Positions 1-9,106 of a DNA stretch of 64,000 bases are shown piece after piece; positions within the stretch are counted from its first letter, which is position 1, and the number at the start of each line of letters is the position of its first letter. The stretch spans positions 1-64,000 of the forward strand of contig NZ_JACCKD010000004.1 of assembly GCF_013450155.1 (NCBI RefSeq), given 5' to 3'. A program made the position numbers and the translations under genes. The stretch is from Haloechinothrix aidingensis (lineage in GTDB: Bacteria; Actinomycetota; Actinomycetes; Mycobacteriales; Pseudonocardiaceae). The notes beneath the pieces are model-generated. The model saw only the letters and a list, made by a program, of their open reading frames with translations, did not search any database and was not told the origin of the DNA.

Positions 1-2
1 CC

Positions 3-707
3 ACCCTGGCGGCGGACCTACCCGCCGAGGTGGCGGCCTCGGCCTACGCGCGGATCGACGCGATGGCCCACCGCGCCCGCCACCGGGGTGATGAGCGCAC
101 CCTGGAGCAGTTGCGCGCGGATATCCACGCCACCCTCCTGCTGGGGCAGGATCCCGACGTGGCCGCCCCGGAGACGGCGGCGACGGTGTACCTGCACATG
201 CCCGTCGACACCGCCCTCGGCATCAGCGACACCGGGTGCGAACTCTCCGGCTACGGACCCCTACCCGCACCCATCGCCCGGCACATCATGGGTAGTGAGA
301 ACAGTGTGTGGCGCAAGGTGCTCACCGACCCCGCCAGCAGCGCCGTCCTCGACGTCGGCCGCAAGCGCTACCGGCCCACCACCGCCATCCGCGACCTCAT
401 CGCCGTGCGCGACGCCGAATGCACCACACCCGGCTGCCACCGGCCCGCCCACCACAGCGACTACGACCACCTCCGCGGATGGGGACGCGGCCAGAACGGC
501 ACCACTGCCCACACCAACGGCGGCGCCAAATGCCGCTGGCACCACCGACTCAAAGACCACCCCCACTGGACCCTCCACCACAACCCCACCAGCGACACCA
601 GCACCATCACCACCCCCACCGGACGCCGCTACACCACACAACAACACCCACCAGCCGCACCACCCGAACCCAGCGGCACCGACCCACCCGGCGACCCACC
701 CTTCTGA
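3..707 (+). CDS. HNH endonuclease of the 13E12/DUF222 type, 5' end outside the window
   Basis: The frame is already open at the left edge, so the N-terminal DUF222 part is cut off by the window; a GTG at 30 is internal. The C-terminal third holds the zinc-ribbon HNH nuclease module: a CTTPGCHRPAHHSDYDH stretch (two Cys, the two adjacent His, then the D-x-H core), followed by GGAKCRWHHRLK with the last Cys and His-His pair. A Pro/Thr/His-rich tail follows and ends in TGA. Proteins of this family are abundant and multicopy in actinobacteria, and their substrates are mostly unknown. The gene converges on ung. A short GCCGG/CCGGC stem directly after the stop could help termination. Whether the intact gene is functional cannot be judged here. 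Confidence 0.85.
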   Translation, partial: TLAADLPAEVAASAYARIDAMAHRARHRGDERTLEQLRADIHATLLLGQDPDVAAPETAATVYLHMPVDTALGISDTGCELSGYGPLPAPIARHIMGSENSVWRKVLTDPASSAVLDVGRKRYRPTTAIRDLIAVRDAECTTPGCHRPAHHSDYDHLRGWGRGQNGTTAHTNGGAKCRWHHRLKDHPHWTLHHNPTSDTSTITTPTGRRYTTQQHPPAAPPEPSGTDPPGDPPF

Positions 708-986
708 GCCGGTGGCCGGCGAAGCACAGCGCGACGCACGGAGCTCGTCACCTACCGTTCGTCGGGCGGATACGTGACGCGCGTTCGGATGTCACGCTCA
801 CGTGGCACCGTGCCGCACGGCATGGGGTGCTGCGACACGTGTCGCCGCGTACGACGGCCTCGACGGATGGAGCGCGGATGCGTCCGAACCTACTGCTCGA
901 CAGGCACCTGTTCAGGACACAGTGGACCTGCGCCGCACCGGCGACGCGGTCGGCGGGGACGCCACCGCACTCGTCGGCAGCGGACG

Positions 987-1676
987 CTACGGCAGCTTCC
1001 AGTCGAGAGGATCGGCACCCTGCTCCTCGAGCAGCGCGTTCGTCCGGCTGAACGGGCGGGAACCGAAGAAGCCGTAGTGCGCGGACATCGGGCTCGGGTG
1101 CGGCGACTCGACGCACCTGACCGCACTCGACTCCTGCTGGAGCAACGGCTTCAGGTTGCGGGCATTGCGCCCCCACAGGATCGCCACCAGCGGCTTGTCC
1201 CGGGCGGCGAGCGCCCGGATGGCCTGCTCGGTGACTTCCTCCCAGCCCTTGCCCTGGTGCGAGTTCGGTTTGCCCGCACGCACCGTCAACGCCCTGTTCA
1301 GCAGCAACACGCCCCGCTCGGACCACGGCGAGAGATCGCCCGTGCTCGGCATCGGGTGGCCCAGATCGTCGCGGTACTCCTGGAAGATGTTGACCAGGCT
1401 CTTCGGCAGGGGCCGGACATCCGGCGCGACAGAGAAGGACAGTCCCACCGGATGGCCTGGCGTCGGGTACGGATCCTGGCCGACGATCAGTACGCGCACG
1501 TCCTCGAACGGCTGCTGGAACGCCCGGAGCACGTTCTCCCCCGCCGGGAGGTACTCGCGTCCCTGCGCGATCTCGGTACGCAGGAACTCGCCCATCGCCG
1601 CGATACGGTCGGCCACCGGAGCGAGCGCCTCCGCCCATCCTGCTTCCACGATCTCGGGTAACGGTCGCGCTGACAT
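987..1676 (-). CDS. ung: uracil-DNA glycosylase, family 1
   Basis: Removes uracil from DNA to start base-excision repair. The 229-residue product carries motif A as [18 protein letters not shown], with the catalytic Asp near residue 68 and the thymine-excluding Tyr near 70. Motif B is [18 protein letters not shown], with the catalytic His near 193. Proline after GQDPY, where enterobacterial enzymes have His, is usual in actinobacterial homologues. I chose the ATG at 1676 (MSARPLPE) over an upstream GTG at 1700 because the latter overlaps the end of ftsI and adds eight unconserved residues. The gene starts 20 bp after the ftsI stop on the same strand, so read-through from the division cluster is likely. 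This is not the usual neighbour of ftsI. Confidence 0.95.
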   Translation of the reverse strand: MSARPLPEIVEAGWAEALAPVADRIAAMGEFLRTEIAQGREYLPAGENVLRAFQQPFEDVRVLIVGQDPYPTPGHPVGLSFSVAPDVRPLPKSLVNIFQEYRDDLGHPMPSTGDLSPWSERGVLLLNRALTVRAGKPNSHQGKGWEEVTEQAIRALAARDKPLVAILWGRNARNLKPLLQQESSAVRCVESPHPSPMSAHYGFFGSRPFSRTNALLEEQGADPLDWKLP

Positions 1677-1696
1677 AGCTACGCAGCCTAGCGCTC

Positions 1697-3685
1697 TCAC
1701 TCGACCACGAGAGGAACCACCGGCGATTCCTCGCGGGACAGCGGGATCTGGTGGCGCTGCACCAGGTATGAGGCCACTTCCCGGAACAGCGGTGCCGCGG
1801 AGCTACCCTCCGGCAACGTCGTGTCCGGCGCGTCCAGCATGATCGCGATCACGAACTGGGGGTCGTCCGCGGGGACGATACCGGCGAAGTTGATGTTGTA
1901 CTTCGAGTCCGAGTAGGAGCCGGTCGCCGGGTCGATCTGTTGCGCCGAACCCGTCTTGCCGGAGATCTGGTAGCCGTCGATGTCCGCCTTCGGTGCCGTA
2001 CCGCTGTTCTGACCGTCGCCTTCCTGGACCGTGGCACGCAGCATGTCCACCACCGTCTCGGCGGTGTCCGCGCTGACGACCCGGCTGGTCTCCGGATCCG
2101 GTTCCGGCACGCGCGAGCCGTCCGGCTTCTCGGTGGCCCGCACGATGCTCGGTTCCACACGGACACCGTCGTTGGCCATGGCCTGGTACATACCCGCCAT
2201 CTGCACGACCGTCATGGACAGGCCCTGACCGATCGGCAAGTTGCCGAAGGTGGTGCCGGACCACTGCTCGCGCGGTGGCACGTAACCGGCGCTCTCCCCC
2301 GGCAGGCCGATCCCGGTCCGCTGCCCCAGACCGAAACGTTCCACGGTCTCGGCGAACACGTCCGGGCCGAGCTCGCGGGCGAGCAGCAGCGTCCCGACGT
2401 TGGACGACTTCGCGAAGATCCCCGTCGTGGTCATGCCGAGCGTGCCGTGCGACCACGCGTCCCGCACCGTGTGATCGGCGACCCGGATCGACCCGGGGAC
2501 CGAATGGACGTCGTCCGGGTCGGTGATGCCGTGCTCGATCGCGGCCGCGGCTGTGACGACCTTGTTGACCGACCCCGGTTCGAACGGTGAGGTCACCGCA
2601 TCGTTGCGCAGCTGGTCCTTGCTGACGTTGCCGAAGTCGTTGGGGTCGAAGGTGGAGTCGTTGGCCAGTGCGTACACCTCGGCCGTCTCGGCGTCCATGA
2701 TGACCGCGCTGCCACCGTCGGCTTTCGTACGCGAGACGTAGTCGGACAGTCGCTGCTGCAGGTCGTGCTGCACATCGGAGTCCAGGGTCAGGTGCAGGTC
2801 CGATCCACGGACGGCCGGCCGCACGTCCCGCTCGCTCCCGGGGATCACCACCGCACGATCACCCTGCCGGGTATCCACGACCTGCTGGCCGGGCTGGCCC
2901 GCGAGGTCGTTGTCCCGCGCGCTCTCCAACCCGACCAGCCCGCGCAGGTTGTGCTTGGAGACGTCCTCGTCCTCCATGCGCCAGTTGGCGTACCCGATCA
3001 CGTTCGAACCGAGACGACCGCCCGGGTACTCCCGGTAGGCCCGCTTCTCCTCGGCGATCTCCGGGTAGCGTTCGGTGATCTCGTCGGCGACCGATGGCGG
3101 GACCTTGTCGACGAGGTAGGTGAAGTCGGCGGGCTTGCGGAACCGGGCGAGCAGATCCTCCTCGGATGTCAGCTCCGGTACCTGCTCGGCGATGAACTCC
3201 GAGATCTCCTCGATACGCGCGTCGAAGTCCATATCGGAATCAGGGTTGTCCCTGAGATGCTCGGTCCATTCCCGCCGCATGTTCCGGAGGTTGACCTGTA
3301 GCGTTCGCGTCTCGACGCTGAAGGCGAGCTCGATTCCGTCCCTGTCGTAGATCGCACCCCGCTCCGCCGGAATGTCCATCACGGTGGTGCGCTGACGCTC
3401 GGCCCGCTCGGAAAGCGCCTCGGCCTCGAAGGCCTGCACGTGTACCAACTTCAGACCCGCGAGGCTGAGCACGACGACCAGGAGGATGCTCACCCCCTGG
3501 AAGCGGCCCATGCTCCCCACCCGGGACGCACCCGAACCGACGCGACGTCGCAGCGGGACACGGCGCGACCGCGAGCGCGTACCGCCGACCCGCTTGGTCG
3601 TCACCTTCCTCGGCGCGTCCTTGCCGCGGCCGCTCCGCGCACCGCGGCCGCGCGCTCCACCGGGGCTCCTGCCGCCACGCATCAC
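1697..3685 (-). CDS. ftsI: class B penicillin-binding protein, septal peptidoglycan transpeptidase
   Basis: Septum-specific transpeptidase (PbpB/PBP3) that crosslinks peptidoglycan at the division site. It has 662 residues: an Arg-rich cytoplasmic tail of about 60 residues, one membrane segment at about 64-82, the PBP dimerisation domain starting at [13 protein letters not shown], and the transpeptidase domain. The three active-site motifs are readable: SVNK (SxxK, in FEPGSVNKV), SSN (SxN) and KTG (in SGKTGSAQQ). The start overlaps the end of the upstream ftsL-like gene by 4 bp, implying translational coupling. Order mraZ, rsmH, ftsL-like, ftsI is the normal head of the dcw cluster. The normal next gene, murE, is absent and ung lies downstream. 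Confidence 0.95.
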   Translation of the reverse strand: MMRGGRSPGGARGRGARSGRGKDAPRKVTTKRVGGTRSRSRRVPLRRRVGSGASRVGSMGRFQGVSILLVVVLSLAGLKLVHVQAFEAEALSERAERQRTTVMDIPAERGAIYDRDGIELAFSVETRTLQVNLRNMRREWTEHLRDNPDSDMDFDARIEEISEFIAEQVPELTSEEDLLARFRKPADFTYLVDKVPPSVADEITERYPEIAEEKRAYREYPGGRLGSNVIGYANWRMEDEDVSKHNLRGLVGLESARDNDLAGQPGQQVVDTRQGDRAVVIPGSERDVRPAVRGSDLHLTLDSDVQHDLQQRLSDYVSRTKADGGSAVIMDAETAEVYALANDSTFDPNDFGNVSKDQLRNDAVTSPFEPGSVNKVVTAAAAIEHGITDPDDVHSVPGSIRVADHTVRDAWSHGTLGMTTTGIFAKSSNVGTLLLARELGPDVFAETVERFGLGQRTGIGLPGESAGYVPPREQWSGTTFGNLPIGQGLSMTVVQMAGMYQAMANDGVRVEPSIVRATEKPDGSRVPEPDPETSRVVSADTAETVVDMLRATVQEGDGQNSGTAPKADIDGYQISGKTGSAQQIDPATGSYSDSKYNINFAGIVPADDPQFVIAIMLDAPDTTLPEGSSAAPLFREVASYLVQRHQIPLSREESPVVPLVVE

Positions 3686-4413
3686 TGTCCTCCGGTCCCG
3701 CCTTGCTGAGCCGCTCCACCCCCGGAGGAGTCCACGACCTCGGGATCGCCGAACAGCTGGGTCTCGCCGTCCGGCTCCACGATGATGCGCGCCGGGTCAC
3801 CGGACGGCACCATGCCCAGCTCGCGGGCGCGTTCGGCGAGCGAGGCGGCGGACTCCTGCCGGGTGACCTCACGTTGCAATCGCTCGACGCGCTCGGCGAG
3901 ACTCGCGTTCTCGGCCCGCACGCTCTCGAGCCGGTAGGAATCCGCGATGGCCTGTGTGGACAGCCACAACGTCAACGCGAGCCCGGCCGTCAGCAGTCCC
4001 ATCATGGTGAGCACGAAGGCGCTCCGGGACTTCGGGAGACACCGTTTCAGCAGCGCGACCACGGTGCCCCGCTCGGTCAGCCGCGTGATGCTCATCGCGG
4101 GTGCGCCCGCGCCCCTGTCCAGCAGCGCGGTCGAGCGCTGAGCCCGCCGCGCGTACGCCTTCTCGGCGGCACTGCGGCGGCCGCCGGAACCAGGGGCACC
4201 GCGTTTCGACGCCGGGGCGCTCGTCGCCGACTTCGCCGTGCTGCGCGGCGCCGTCGTGCGCGGCGCGGTGGCGCGACGTCCGGTGCGCGCACCCGCGCGG
4301 GTACGCGTGCCGGCACGCTGCGTCGACCGCCTCGCCGAGCCGCCCGCGTTCCCCTTCCTGCTCTTCCGTCGGGTGTCGCTGGTGCGTGCACGGGACCGTG
4401 CCGGTGCTGTCAC
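3682..4413 (-). CDS. FtsL-like septum-formation membrane protein with long basic N-terminus
   Basis: A 243-residue bitopic membrane protein placed where ftsL or its actinobacterial counterpart (Rv2164c in M. tuberculosis) sits, between rsmH and ftsI. From the GTG at 4413, which has a GGGAGGTGG ribosome site four bases upstream, the first ~110 residues are Arg/Ala/Thr-rich and strongly basic. A single membrane helix (FVLTMMGLLTAGLALTLWLS) follows, then a coiled-coil stretch with a leucine heptad (VRAENASLAERVERLQREV) ending in ARELGMV, as in FtsL/DivIC proteins. The tail is Gly-rich. The open frame extends upstream to 4785, but that part overlaps rsmH and is not coding. Assignment rests on topology and position, since FtsL sequences diverge fast. 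Confidence 0.85.
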   Translation of the reverse strand: MTAPARSRARTSDTRRKSRKGNAGGSARRSTQRAGTRTRAGARTGRRATAPRTTAPRSTAKSATSAPASKRGAPGSGGRRSAAEKAYARRAQRSTALLDRGAGAPAMSITRLTERGTVVALLKRCLPKSRSAFVLTMMGLLTAGLALTLWLSTQAIADSYRLESVRAENASLAERVERLQREVTRQESAASLAERARELGMVPSGDPARIIVEPDGETQLFGDPEVVDSSGGGAAQQGGTGGQ

Positions 4414-4435
4414 GAGACCACCTCCCGATACCTGC

Positions 4436-5431
4436 TCATGCCGCCTCAGCGATCCGCTCCGCCGCGCGTAAGCGCACGGAGCCCGACCGTGGGTTGCGTT
4501 CGACCTCGTCCTCCGAAGCCTGCTCCGCACCCCGGGTGAGCAGGCGCAGCTGCGGGCCGTGCCCGGCGAGCTCCACCGGAAGCCCCTCCGGTGTGCGCGA
4601 CTTCGCCCGCTCCACAAGGGCCTTCTTGACCATGCGGTCCTCGAGCGAGTGGTAGGACAGCGCGACGAACCGGCCGCCGACCGCGAGCCGATCCAGCGCG
4701 GCAGGCAACGCCGCGCGCAGCGCGTCCAGCTCACCGTTGACCTCGATGCGCAGCGCCTGGAACGTGCGTTTCGCGGGGTGCCCACCCGTGCGCCTGCTCG
4801 CGGCTGGCACGGCCTCGGTGAGCAGGCGCACCAGACGCGCGCTGGTGGTGAACGGTTCCTTCTGCCGCGCGGAGACCACCGCCTTGGCGATCCGGTGCGC
4901 GAACCGCTCCTCTCCGTACGAGCGCAAGATCCTGGCCAGCTCCCCCACCGAGTACGTATTGAGCACGTCCGCGGCCGTCGGGCCCGTACCGGGGTTCATG
5001 CGCATGTCCAGCTCCGCGTCGCGGGCGTAGCTGAAGCCCCGCTCGTGCTGGTCGAGCTGCATGGACGAGACACCGAGATCGAACAACACTCCCTGCACGC
5101 GCGCGATGCCGAGCTCGGTGAGCACCTCGGAGACCGCATCGAAGACCGCATGCGCCAGCCGCACCCGGTCGCCGTACTTGGCCAGCCGTTCCCGGCAGTG
5201 CCGTAGCGCGTCCTGGTCGCGGTCGAGCCCGATCAGCGTCAGTGCGGGGTGCGCGGCCAGCAACGCGTCGGCATGACCACCCAGTCCGACCGTCGCGTCG
5301 ACCATCACCGCATCCGGGCCGGAGAGGGCGGGGGCGAGCAGTGTGAGCACGCGGTCGAGCTGAACGGGCTCGTGCACGGGCACGCCCGGCTCGTCCGCGT
5401 GCTCGTGCGGCGTCTCGCCGGTAGCCATCAT
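4436..5431 (-). CDS. rsmH: 16S rRNA (cytosine-1402-N4) methyltransferase
   Basis: RsmH (MraW) methylates N4 of C1402 in 16S rRNA using S-adenosylmethionine. The 331-residue product opens with [15 protein letters not shown], has the SAM-binding motif [17 protein letters not shown], then [15 protein letters not shown] and [15 protein letters not shown], all family signatures. The C-terminal part contains [18 protein letters not shown]. The frame runs upstream to 5857, but an AGGAAGGGGG ribosome site lies just before the ATG-ATG pair at 5431/5428, and length from there matches the family. It lies 299 bp downstream of mraZ and 22 bp before the ftsL-like gene. Confidence 0.95.
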   Translation of the reverse strand: MMATGETPHEHADEPGVPVHEPVQLDRVLTLLAPALSGPDAVMVDATVGLGGHADALLAAHPALTLIGLDRDQDALRHCRERLAKYGDRVRLAHAVFDAVSEVLTELGIARVQGVLFDLGVSSMQLDQHERGFSYARDAELDMRMNPGTGPTAADVLNTYSVGELARILRSYGEERFAHRIAKAVVSARQKEPFTTSARLVRLLTEAVPAASRRTGGHPAKRTFQALRIEVNGELDALRAALPAALDRLAVGGRFVALSYHSLEDRMVKKALVERAKSRTPEGLPVELAGHGPQLRLLTRGAEQASEDEVERNPRSGSVRLRAAERIAEAA

Positions 5432-5730
5432 GCAGCCCCCTTCCTGCTGCGTCCGGCGTCTCGCCCGCGCCACTCGGGAGCAGGCGGCACGACTTGCTGA
5501 CTCGGATACCGCGTCTCGCGACAGCTGTGACGGATCGGCAGATGCCGTCAGGTCCCCGCCCGCTCCTCCGCGAACCTGGTGCCGGGGAAGTTGCACCAGG
5601 GTCATACGAGCGGACAGAGGCCTCACCGCATCCGCCTGCGAACCGAATCGCTCGGGTCGCGAACCCTCACCCCCCGACGGTGCGGGTGCGCTGCCCGGGC
5701 ACTCAGCCCGTATTCCTGCGCCCGGCGCGG

Positions 5731-6162
5731 TCAGAACACACCAGGCAGCACCTCCTCCTGCGCCTTCGCGTAGCTGTCCTCGTGCTCCTCCAAGTAGTCC
5801 TGCCAGGCCTGGGCGTCCCAGATCTCCAACCTGGTGATCGCGCCGATGACCACGCACTCCTTGGTCAGCCCGGCATACCGTCGCAGCTCAGGGGCAATGG
5901 CGATGCGACCCTGCGCGTCAGGGCGTTGCTCGTCCGTACCGGCGAACAGGTAGCGCTGGTAGGCCCGCACCGTCTCGTTCGTGAACGGTGCCTCGGCCAC
6001 CTTGCGCGCCATCTGCTCGAACTCACCTCGGGGGAACACGTACAGGCAGTGGTCTTGCCCCTTCGTGACCATCAACCCACCTGCCAAGTCGTCCCGGTAC
6101 TTCGCGGGCAGCGCCAGCCGCCCCTTGTCATCGAGCTTGGGCGTGTGGGTGCCCAGGAACAC
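5731..6162 (-). CDS. mraZ: MraZ transcriptional regulator of the dcw cluster
   Basis: MraZ is a ring-forming AbrB-fold DNA-binding protein that represses its own cell-division/cell-wall operon. From the GTG at 6162 (good GGGAGGTGG site upstream) the protein is 143 residues, the normal length. Both internal SpoVT/AbrB repeats are visible: [20 protein letters not shown] near the N-terminus and the second one around [18 protein letters not shown]. Its predicted binding boxes overlap the promoter just upstream. A 299-bp stretch separates it from rsmH; I saw no further gene in that stretch. Confidence 0.95.
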   Translation of the reverse strand: MFLGTHTPKLDDKGRLALPAKYRDDLAGGLMVTKGQDHCLYVFPRGEFEQMARKVAEAPFTNETVRAYQRYLFAGTDEQRPDAQGRIAIAPELRRYAGLTKECVVIGAITRLEIWDAQAWQDYLEEHEDSYAKAQEEVLPGVF

Positions 6163-6212
6163 GGCTCCCACCTCCCTACCGATCCGCGCCCTGAAGGATC
6201 GGTCACTAGGGC

Positions 6213-6263
6213 TCCCATTCGCCCCACTGATCACCACCATACCCCACGAGCCACCACAGTCAA
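6213..6263 (-). promoter_or_regulatory. mraZ promoter overlapped by tandem MraZ-type TGGG boxes
   Basis: On the minus strand a -35 element TTGACT (6258-6263) and a -10 element TATGGT (6236-6241) are separated by 16 bp. Boxes with the TGGG pattern occur at exact 10-bp spacing: TGGGG (6242-6246), TGGTG (6232-6236) and TGGGG (6222-6226). A further TGGGA at 6213-6217 is nine bases on. MraZ is known to bind repeated TGGGN sequences spaced at about one helical turn. The boxes lie across and just downstream of the -10 element, a position suited to autorepression. The middle box is imperfect. Confidence 0.7.
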
Positions 6264-6671
6264 CGTGGAAAGGCCCGCGTCGCGCGGACGGGTGTACCTG
6301 TTTCACCAGCTCACAGGGACTATTGCGACGTGGGAGGCAGTGGGGAGCATCGCGCGGCGGCTCCGTCGCCTTGACAGAAAGTCCCGCGCGTGCACGGGGC
6401 GCACGGGCTTCACGAAACGCCTGAACGGCACGGAACACGCTTGCGGGACGGCGCCGGGCACGACGCTCGCCCGGGAGTGGGGGACGGTGGGGAGCTCTGG
6501 CCTGCCCGCTACCGACGGCCGCAGGGCTCGGCGAACCCGACAACGGTCTGACACACTCATGGGGACGGGGGTCGTCGCCGCGGCATGCGGAAGCGAGAAT
6601 GAGCTCTCGTTAGGTCGCCCGTACGTGCTGAACCACAATCACCGCACCGGTGTTGGTCACCTGGAGGTTGC
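6264..6671. other. divergent intergenic region between mraZ and moxR
   Basis: About 400 bp between the mraZ promoter and the moxR start. I found no credible coding sequence in any frame, no tRNA and no strong hairpin. A TTGACA occurs near 6374 on the plus strand but has no matching -10 at the right distance, so I could not place the moxR promoter. The last bases (GGAGG six bases before the GTG at 6672) are the moxR ribosome site. Confidence 0.6.
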
Positions 6672-7808
6672 GTGACGTCACGAGCCCAGTCCTCATCGCT
6701 GGCATCGACCACGAGCCCGAGCTCGGTGGCGCAGCCACACTCGAACGGCGCGACGGCGTCCAACGGAGCACACGCGGCGACCGCGACCCGCCAGGAGCGG
6801 GTTCCCACGCACACCCCGCACGACGCCGCCACGGGTGCCCGTGCCGACCACCACGTCGCCGGGTTCGCCGAGCTGCACGAGACCGTCGCCAAGATCGCCA
6901 ACAACATCGAGCGGGTCCTCGTCGGCAAGTCCGAGGTGGTGCGCATCGCGATGGTGACGCTGCTGTCCGAGGGGCACCTGCTGGTCGAGGACGTCCCCGG
7001 GGTCGGCAAGACCTCCCTGGCCAAGGCGCTCGCGCGGTCCATCGACTGCCCGGTCAGCAGGGTCCAGTTCACCCCGGACCTGCTGCCGAGCGACATCACC
7101 GGCGTGTCCATCTACAACAGGGAGACCAGCCAGTTCGAGTTCCGGCCGGGGCCGGTGTTCGCCAACATCGTGGTCGGAGACGAGATCAACCGTGCCTCCC
7201 CGAAGACTCAGTCGGCGCTGCTGGAGTGCATGGAGGAGCACCAGGCCACGGTGGACACGACCACCTACCACCTCGACCGCCCGTTCATGGTCATCGCGAC
7301 CCAGAACCCGGTCGAGATGGAAGGCACCTACGCGCTACCGGAGGCCCAGCGGGACCGGTTCAGCGCTCGCGTGTCCATCGGCTACCCGGACCAGCAGGCC
7401 GAACTGGCCATGATCGACGAACACGCGGGGCACGACCCGCTCGGTGATCTGCAGCCGGTCTCGGACGCCCGTCACGTACAGGCGATGGCGGAGACCGTGC
7501 GGCGCGTGCACATCGCGGCCGAGCTGCGCCAGTACGCGGTGGAACTGATCACCGCCACCCGGAACGCGGCCGAGGTCCGTCTCGGTGCCTCTCCCCGCGC
7601 GACGCTGCACCTGGTGCGCGCCGCCCGCGCGCAAGCCGCGCTGTCCGGCCGCGAGTACGTCGTTCCCGACGACATCCACGCGGTGGTCATACCGGTGCTG
7701 GCGCATCGGCTCGTGCTCACGACCGAGGCACAGGCGTCCCGGCAGACCGACGTCGACGTCGTCCGCGCCGTGCTGCAGCGCGTGCCCGTACCGCGCGGAG
7801 CGCGATGA
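6672..7808 (+). CDS. MoxR-family AAA+ ATPase
   Basis: MoxR ATPases are chaperone-like AAA+ proteins that usually work with a DUF58/VWA partner encoded next door. The 378-residue product has an unusual ~60-residue Ser/Thr/Ala-rich N-terminal extension before the AAA core. The core shows Walker A (EDVPGVGKTSL), Walker B (IVVGDEINRASP), the MoxR signature ATQNPVEMEGTYALPEAQ and the second region with GASPRATLHLVRAARA. The GTG start is supported by GGAGG six bases upstream. Its TGA overlaps the ATG of the next gene (ATGA), so the three genes to 11601 form one translationally coupled operon. Substrate is unknown. Confidence 0.93.
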   Translation: MTSRAQSSSLASTTSPSSVAQPHSNGATASNGAHAATATRQERVPTHTPHDAATGARADHHVAGFAELHETVAKIANNIERVLVGKSEVVRIAMVTLLSEGHLLVEDVPGVGKTSLAKALARSIDCPVSRVQFTPDLLPSDITGVSIYNRETSQFEFRPGPVFANIVVGDEINRASPKTQSALLECMEEHQATVDTTTYHLDRPFMVIATQNPVEMEGTYALPEAQRDRFSARVSIGYPDQQAELAMIDEHAGHDPLGDLQPVSDARHVQAMAETVRRVHIAAELRQYAVELITATRNAAEVRLGASPRATLHLVRAARAQAALSGREYVVPDDIHAVVIPVLAHRLVLTTEAQASRQTDVDVVRAVLQRVPVPRGAR

Positions 7809-9106
7809 CCGTGTTCGCGACGCTGCGACAGTACCTCCGCGCGAGCGCCCGTGCGCTGCTGGGACTGACCACGCGCGGACGGTGCCTGCTCGCCGCAGGC
7901 GTCGCCGCTGCCGTGTGCGCGTGGGTGCTCAACGAGCGGGAACTGCTGCGCGTAGCGACGTTCATCATCGCGCTGCCCCTGCTGGCCGTGCTGTTCCTGG
8001 CACTGCCACGTGTACGGATCCGCGCCGAACGGCTCGTGCGCCCGGACAGGATCCCCGTGGGAGCCGAATGCGCGGTGCGGTTGCGGCTATGGCGCACCGG
8101 CAGGCTGCCCGCCGTCCACACTGTCCTCACCGACGGCGTCCCCTACCAGCTCGGCTCGCGCCCGAGATTCGTCGTCGAACGCCTACCGCGGGGGCGCGTC
8201 GTCGAGCTGACCTACCCGCTACGGCCGGCGCTGCGCGGTGTGCACCGGATCACCAACCTGAGCGCGACGATGTCCGACCCGTTCGGGTTGTGCGAGCTCG
8301 ACCACGACCTGCTCGCGGCCTCACCACTGACCGTCGTCCCCCGCACCGTGGAGCTCGCCGGCCTCCCGTTCGGCGCCGGTAACGAGTCCCACTACCAGGG
8401 CGCGGCCGCACGGGTGAGCGGCATGGGTGACCCGGACTCGATCGTGCGGCAGTACCGGCACGGTGACGACATGCGCCGTGTCCACTGGCCCTCCACTGCG
8501 CGCCGTGACGAGCTGATGGTCCGGCTCGAGGAACGACCCCGGCAGGGACGTTCGACGGTCCTGCTGGACCGCCGCGCCGCGGCACACGCGGGAACCGGCG
8601 CCGCCAGCAGCCTGGAATGGGCCGTCTCGTTCGCGGCGAGCGCCACCCTGCAACTACGGCGCTCCGGTCACGGGATCCGGCTGGTCACCGAGGACACCGT
8701 GGCACTGGTGGACGTGCCATCGGGCGGCACCCCGGAGCACGACGAGCTCATCCTGGACACGCTCGCGGCCATGCAGCAGTCACACGAGCGCGATATCAGC
8801 GCGAGGGCGAGCCTCCCGGAAGGCGGGGCACTCATCGCCGTACTCGGCAGCCTCGGTGACGAGGCCGTGCATCAGCTGTGCCGCGCGCACACCGGTGCCG
8901 GACCGGCCGTGGCCGTCCTGCTCGACACCCCGTCCTGGTCCGGTGCCGAGCACCGCGAGACGGTTCCTGCCGAGCAGTCGGCGCGCCTGTTCCGCGCCTC
9001 CGGATGGGCGACATGCGTGGTCGACTCCGGCACGACCGTCCCGGGTGCCTGGGCGGAACTGTGCCGCTCGACCCCCGGACGCCCGCTGTCGGCGGGGGCA
9101 CGATGA
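7805..9106 (+). CDS. DUF58 domain protein, MoxR partner
   Basis: A 433-residue membrane protein. Two hydrophobic segments close to the N-terminus (around LLAAGVAAAVCAWVL and FIIALPLLAVLFLALP) are followed by a soluble region carrying the DUF58 signature MGDPDSIVRQYRHGDDMRRV and HWPSTARRDELMVR. DUF58 proteins resemble von Willebrand A domains and are thought to be clients or adaptors of MoxR. It starts inside the moxR stop codon and its own TGA overlaps the ATG of the transglutaminase gene. The arrangement MoxR, DUF58, transglutaminase is widespread in actinobacteria, but the process it serves, probably at the cell envelope, is not established. Confidence 0.9.
   Translation: MTVFATLRQYLRASARALLGLTTRGRCLLAAGVAAAVCAWVLNERELLRVATFIIALPLLAVLFLALPRVRIRAERLVRPDRIPVGAECAVRLRLWRTGRLPAVHTVLTDGVPYQLGSRPRFVVERLPRGRVVELTYPLRPALRGVHRITNLSATMSDPFGLCELDHDLLAASPLTVVPRTVELAGLPFGAGNESHYQGAAARVSGMGDPDSIVRQYRHGDDMRRVHWPSTARRDELMVRLEERPRQGRSTVLLDRRAAAHAGTGAASSLEWAVSFAASATLQLRRSGHGIRLVTEDTVALVDVPSGGTPEHDELILDTLAAMQQSHERDISARASLPEGGALIAVLGSLGDEAVHQLCRAHTGAGPAVAVLLDTPSWSGAEHRETVPAEQSARLFRASGWATCVVDSGTTVPGAWAELCRSTPGRPLSAGAR

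Noticed and set aside
1472-1489. Proline after GQDPY in the uracil-DNA glycosylase
   Set aside because: It departs from the E. coli motif but is the usual residue in actinobacterial homologues, and catalytic Asp and His are present.
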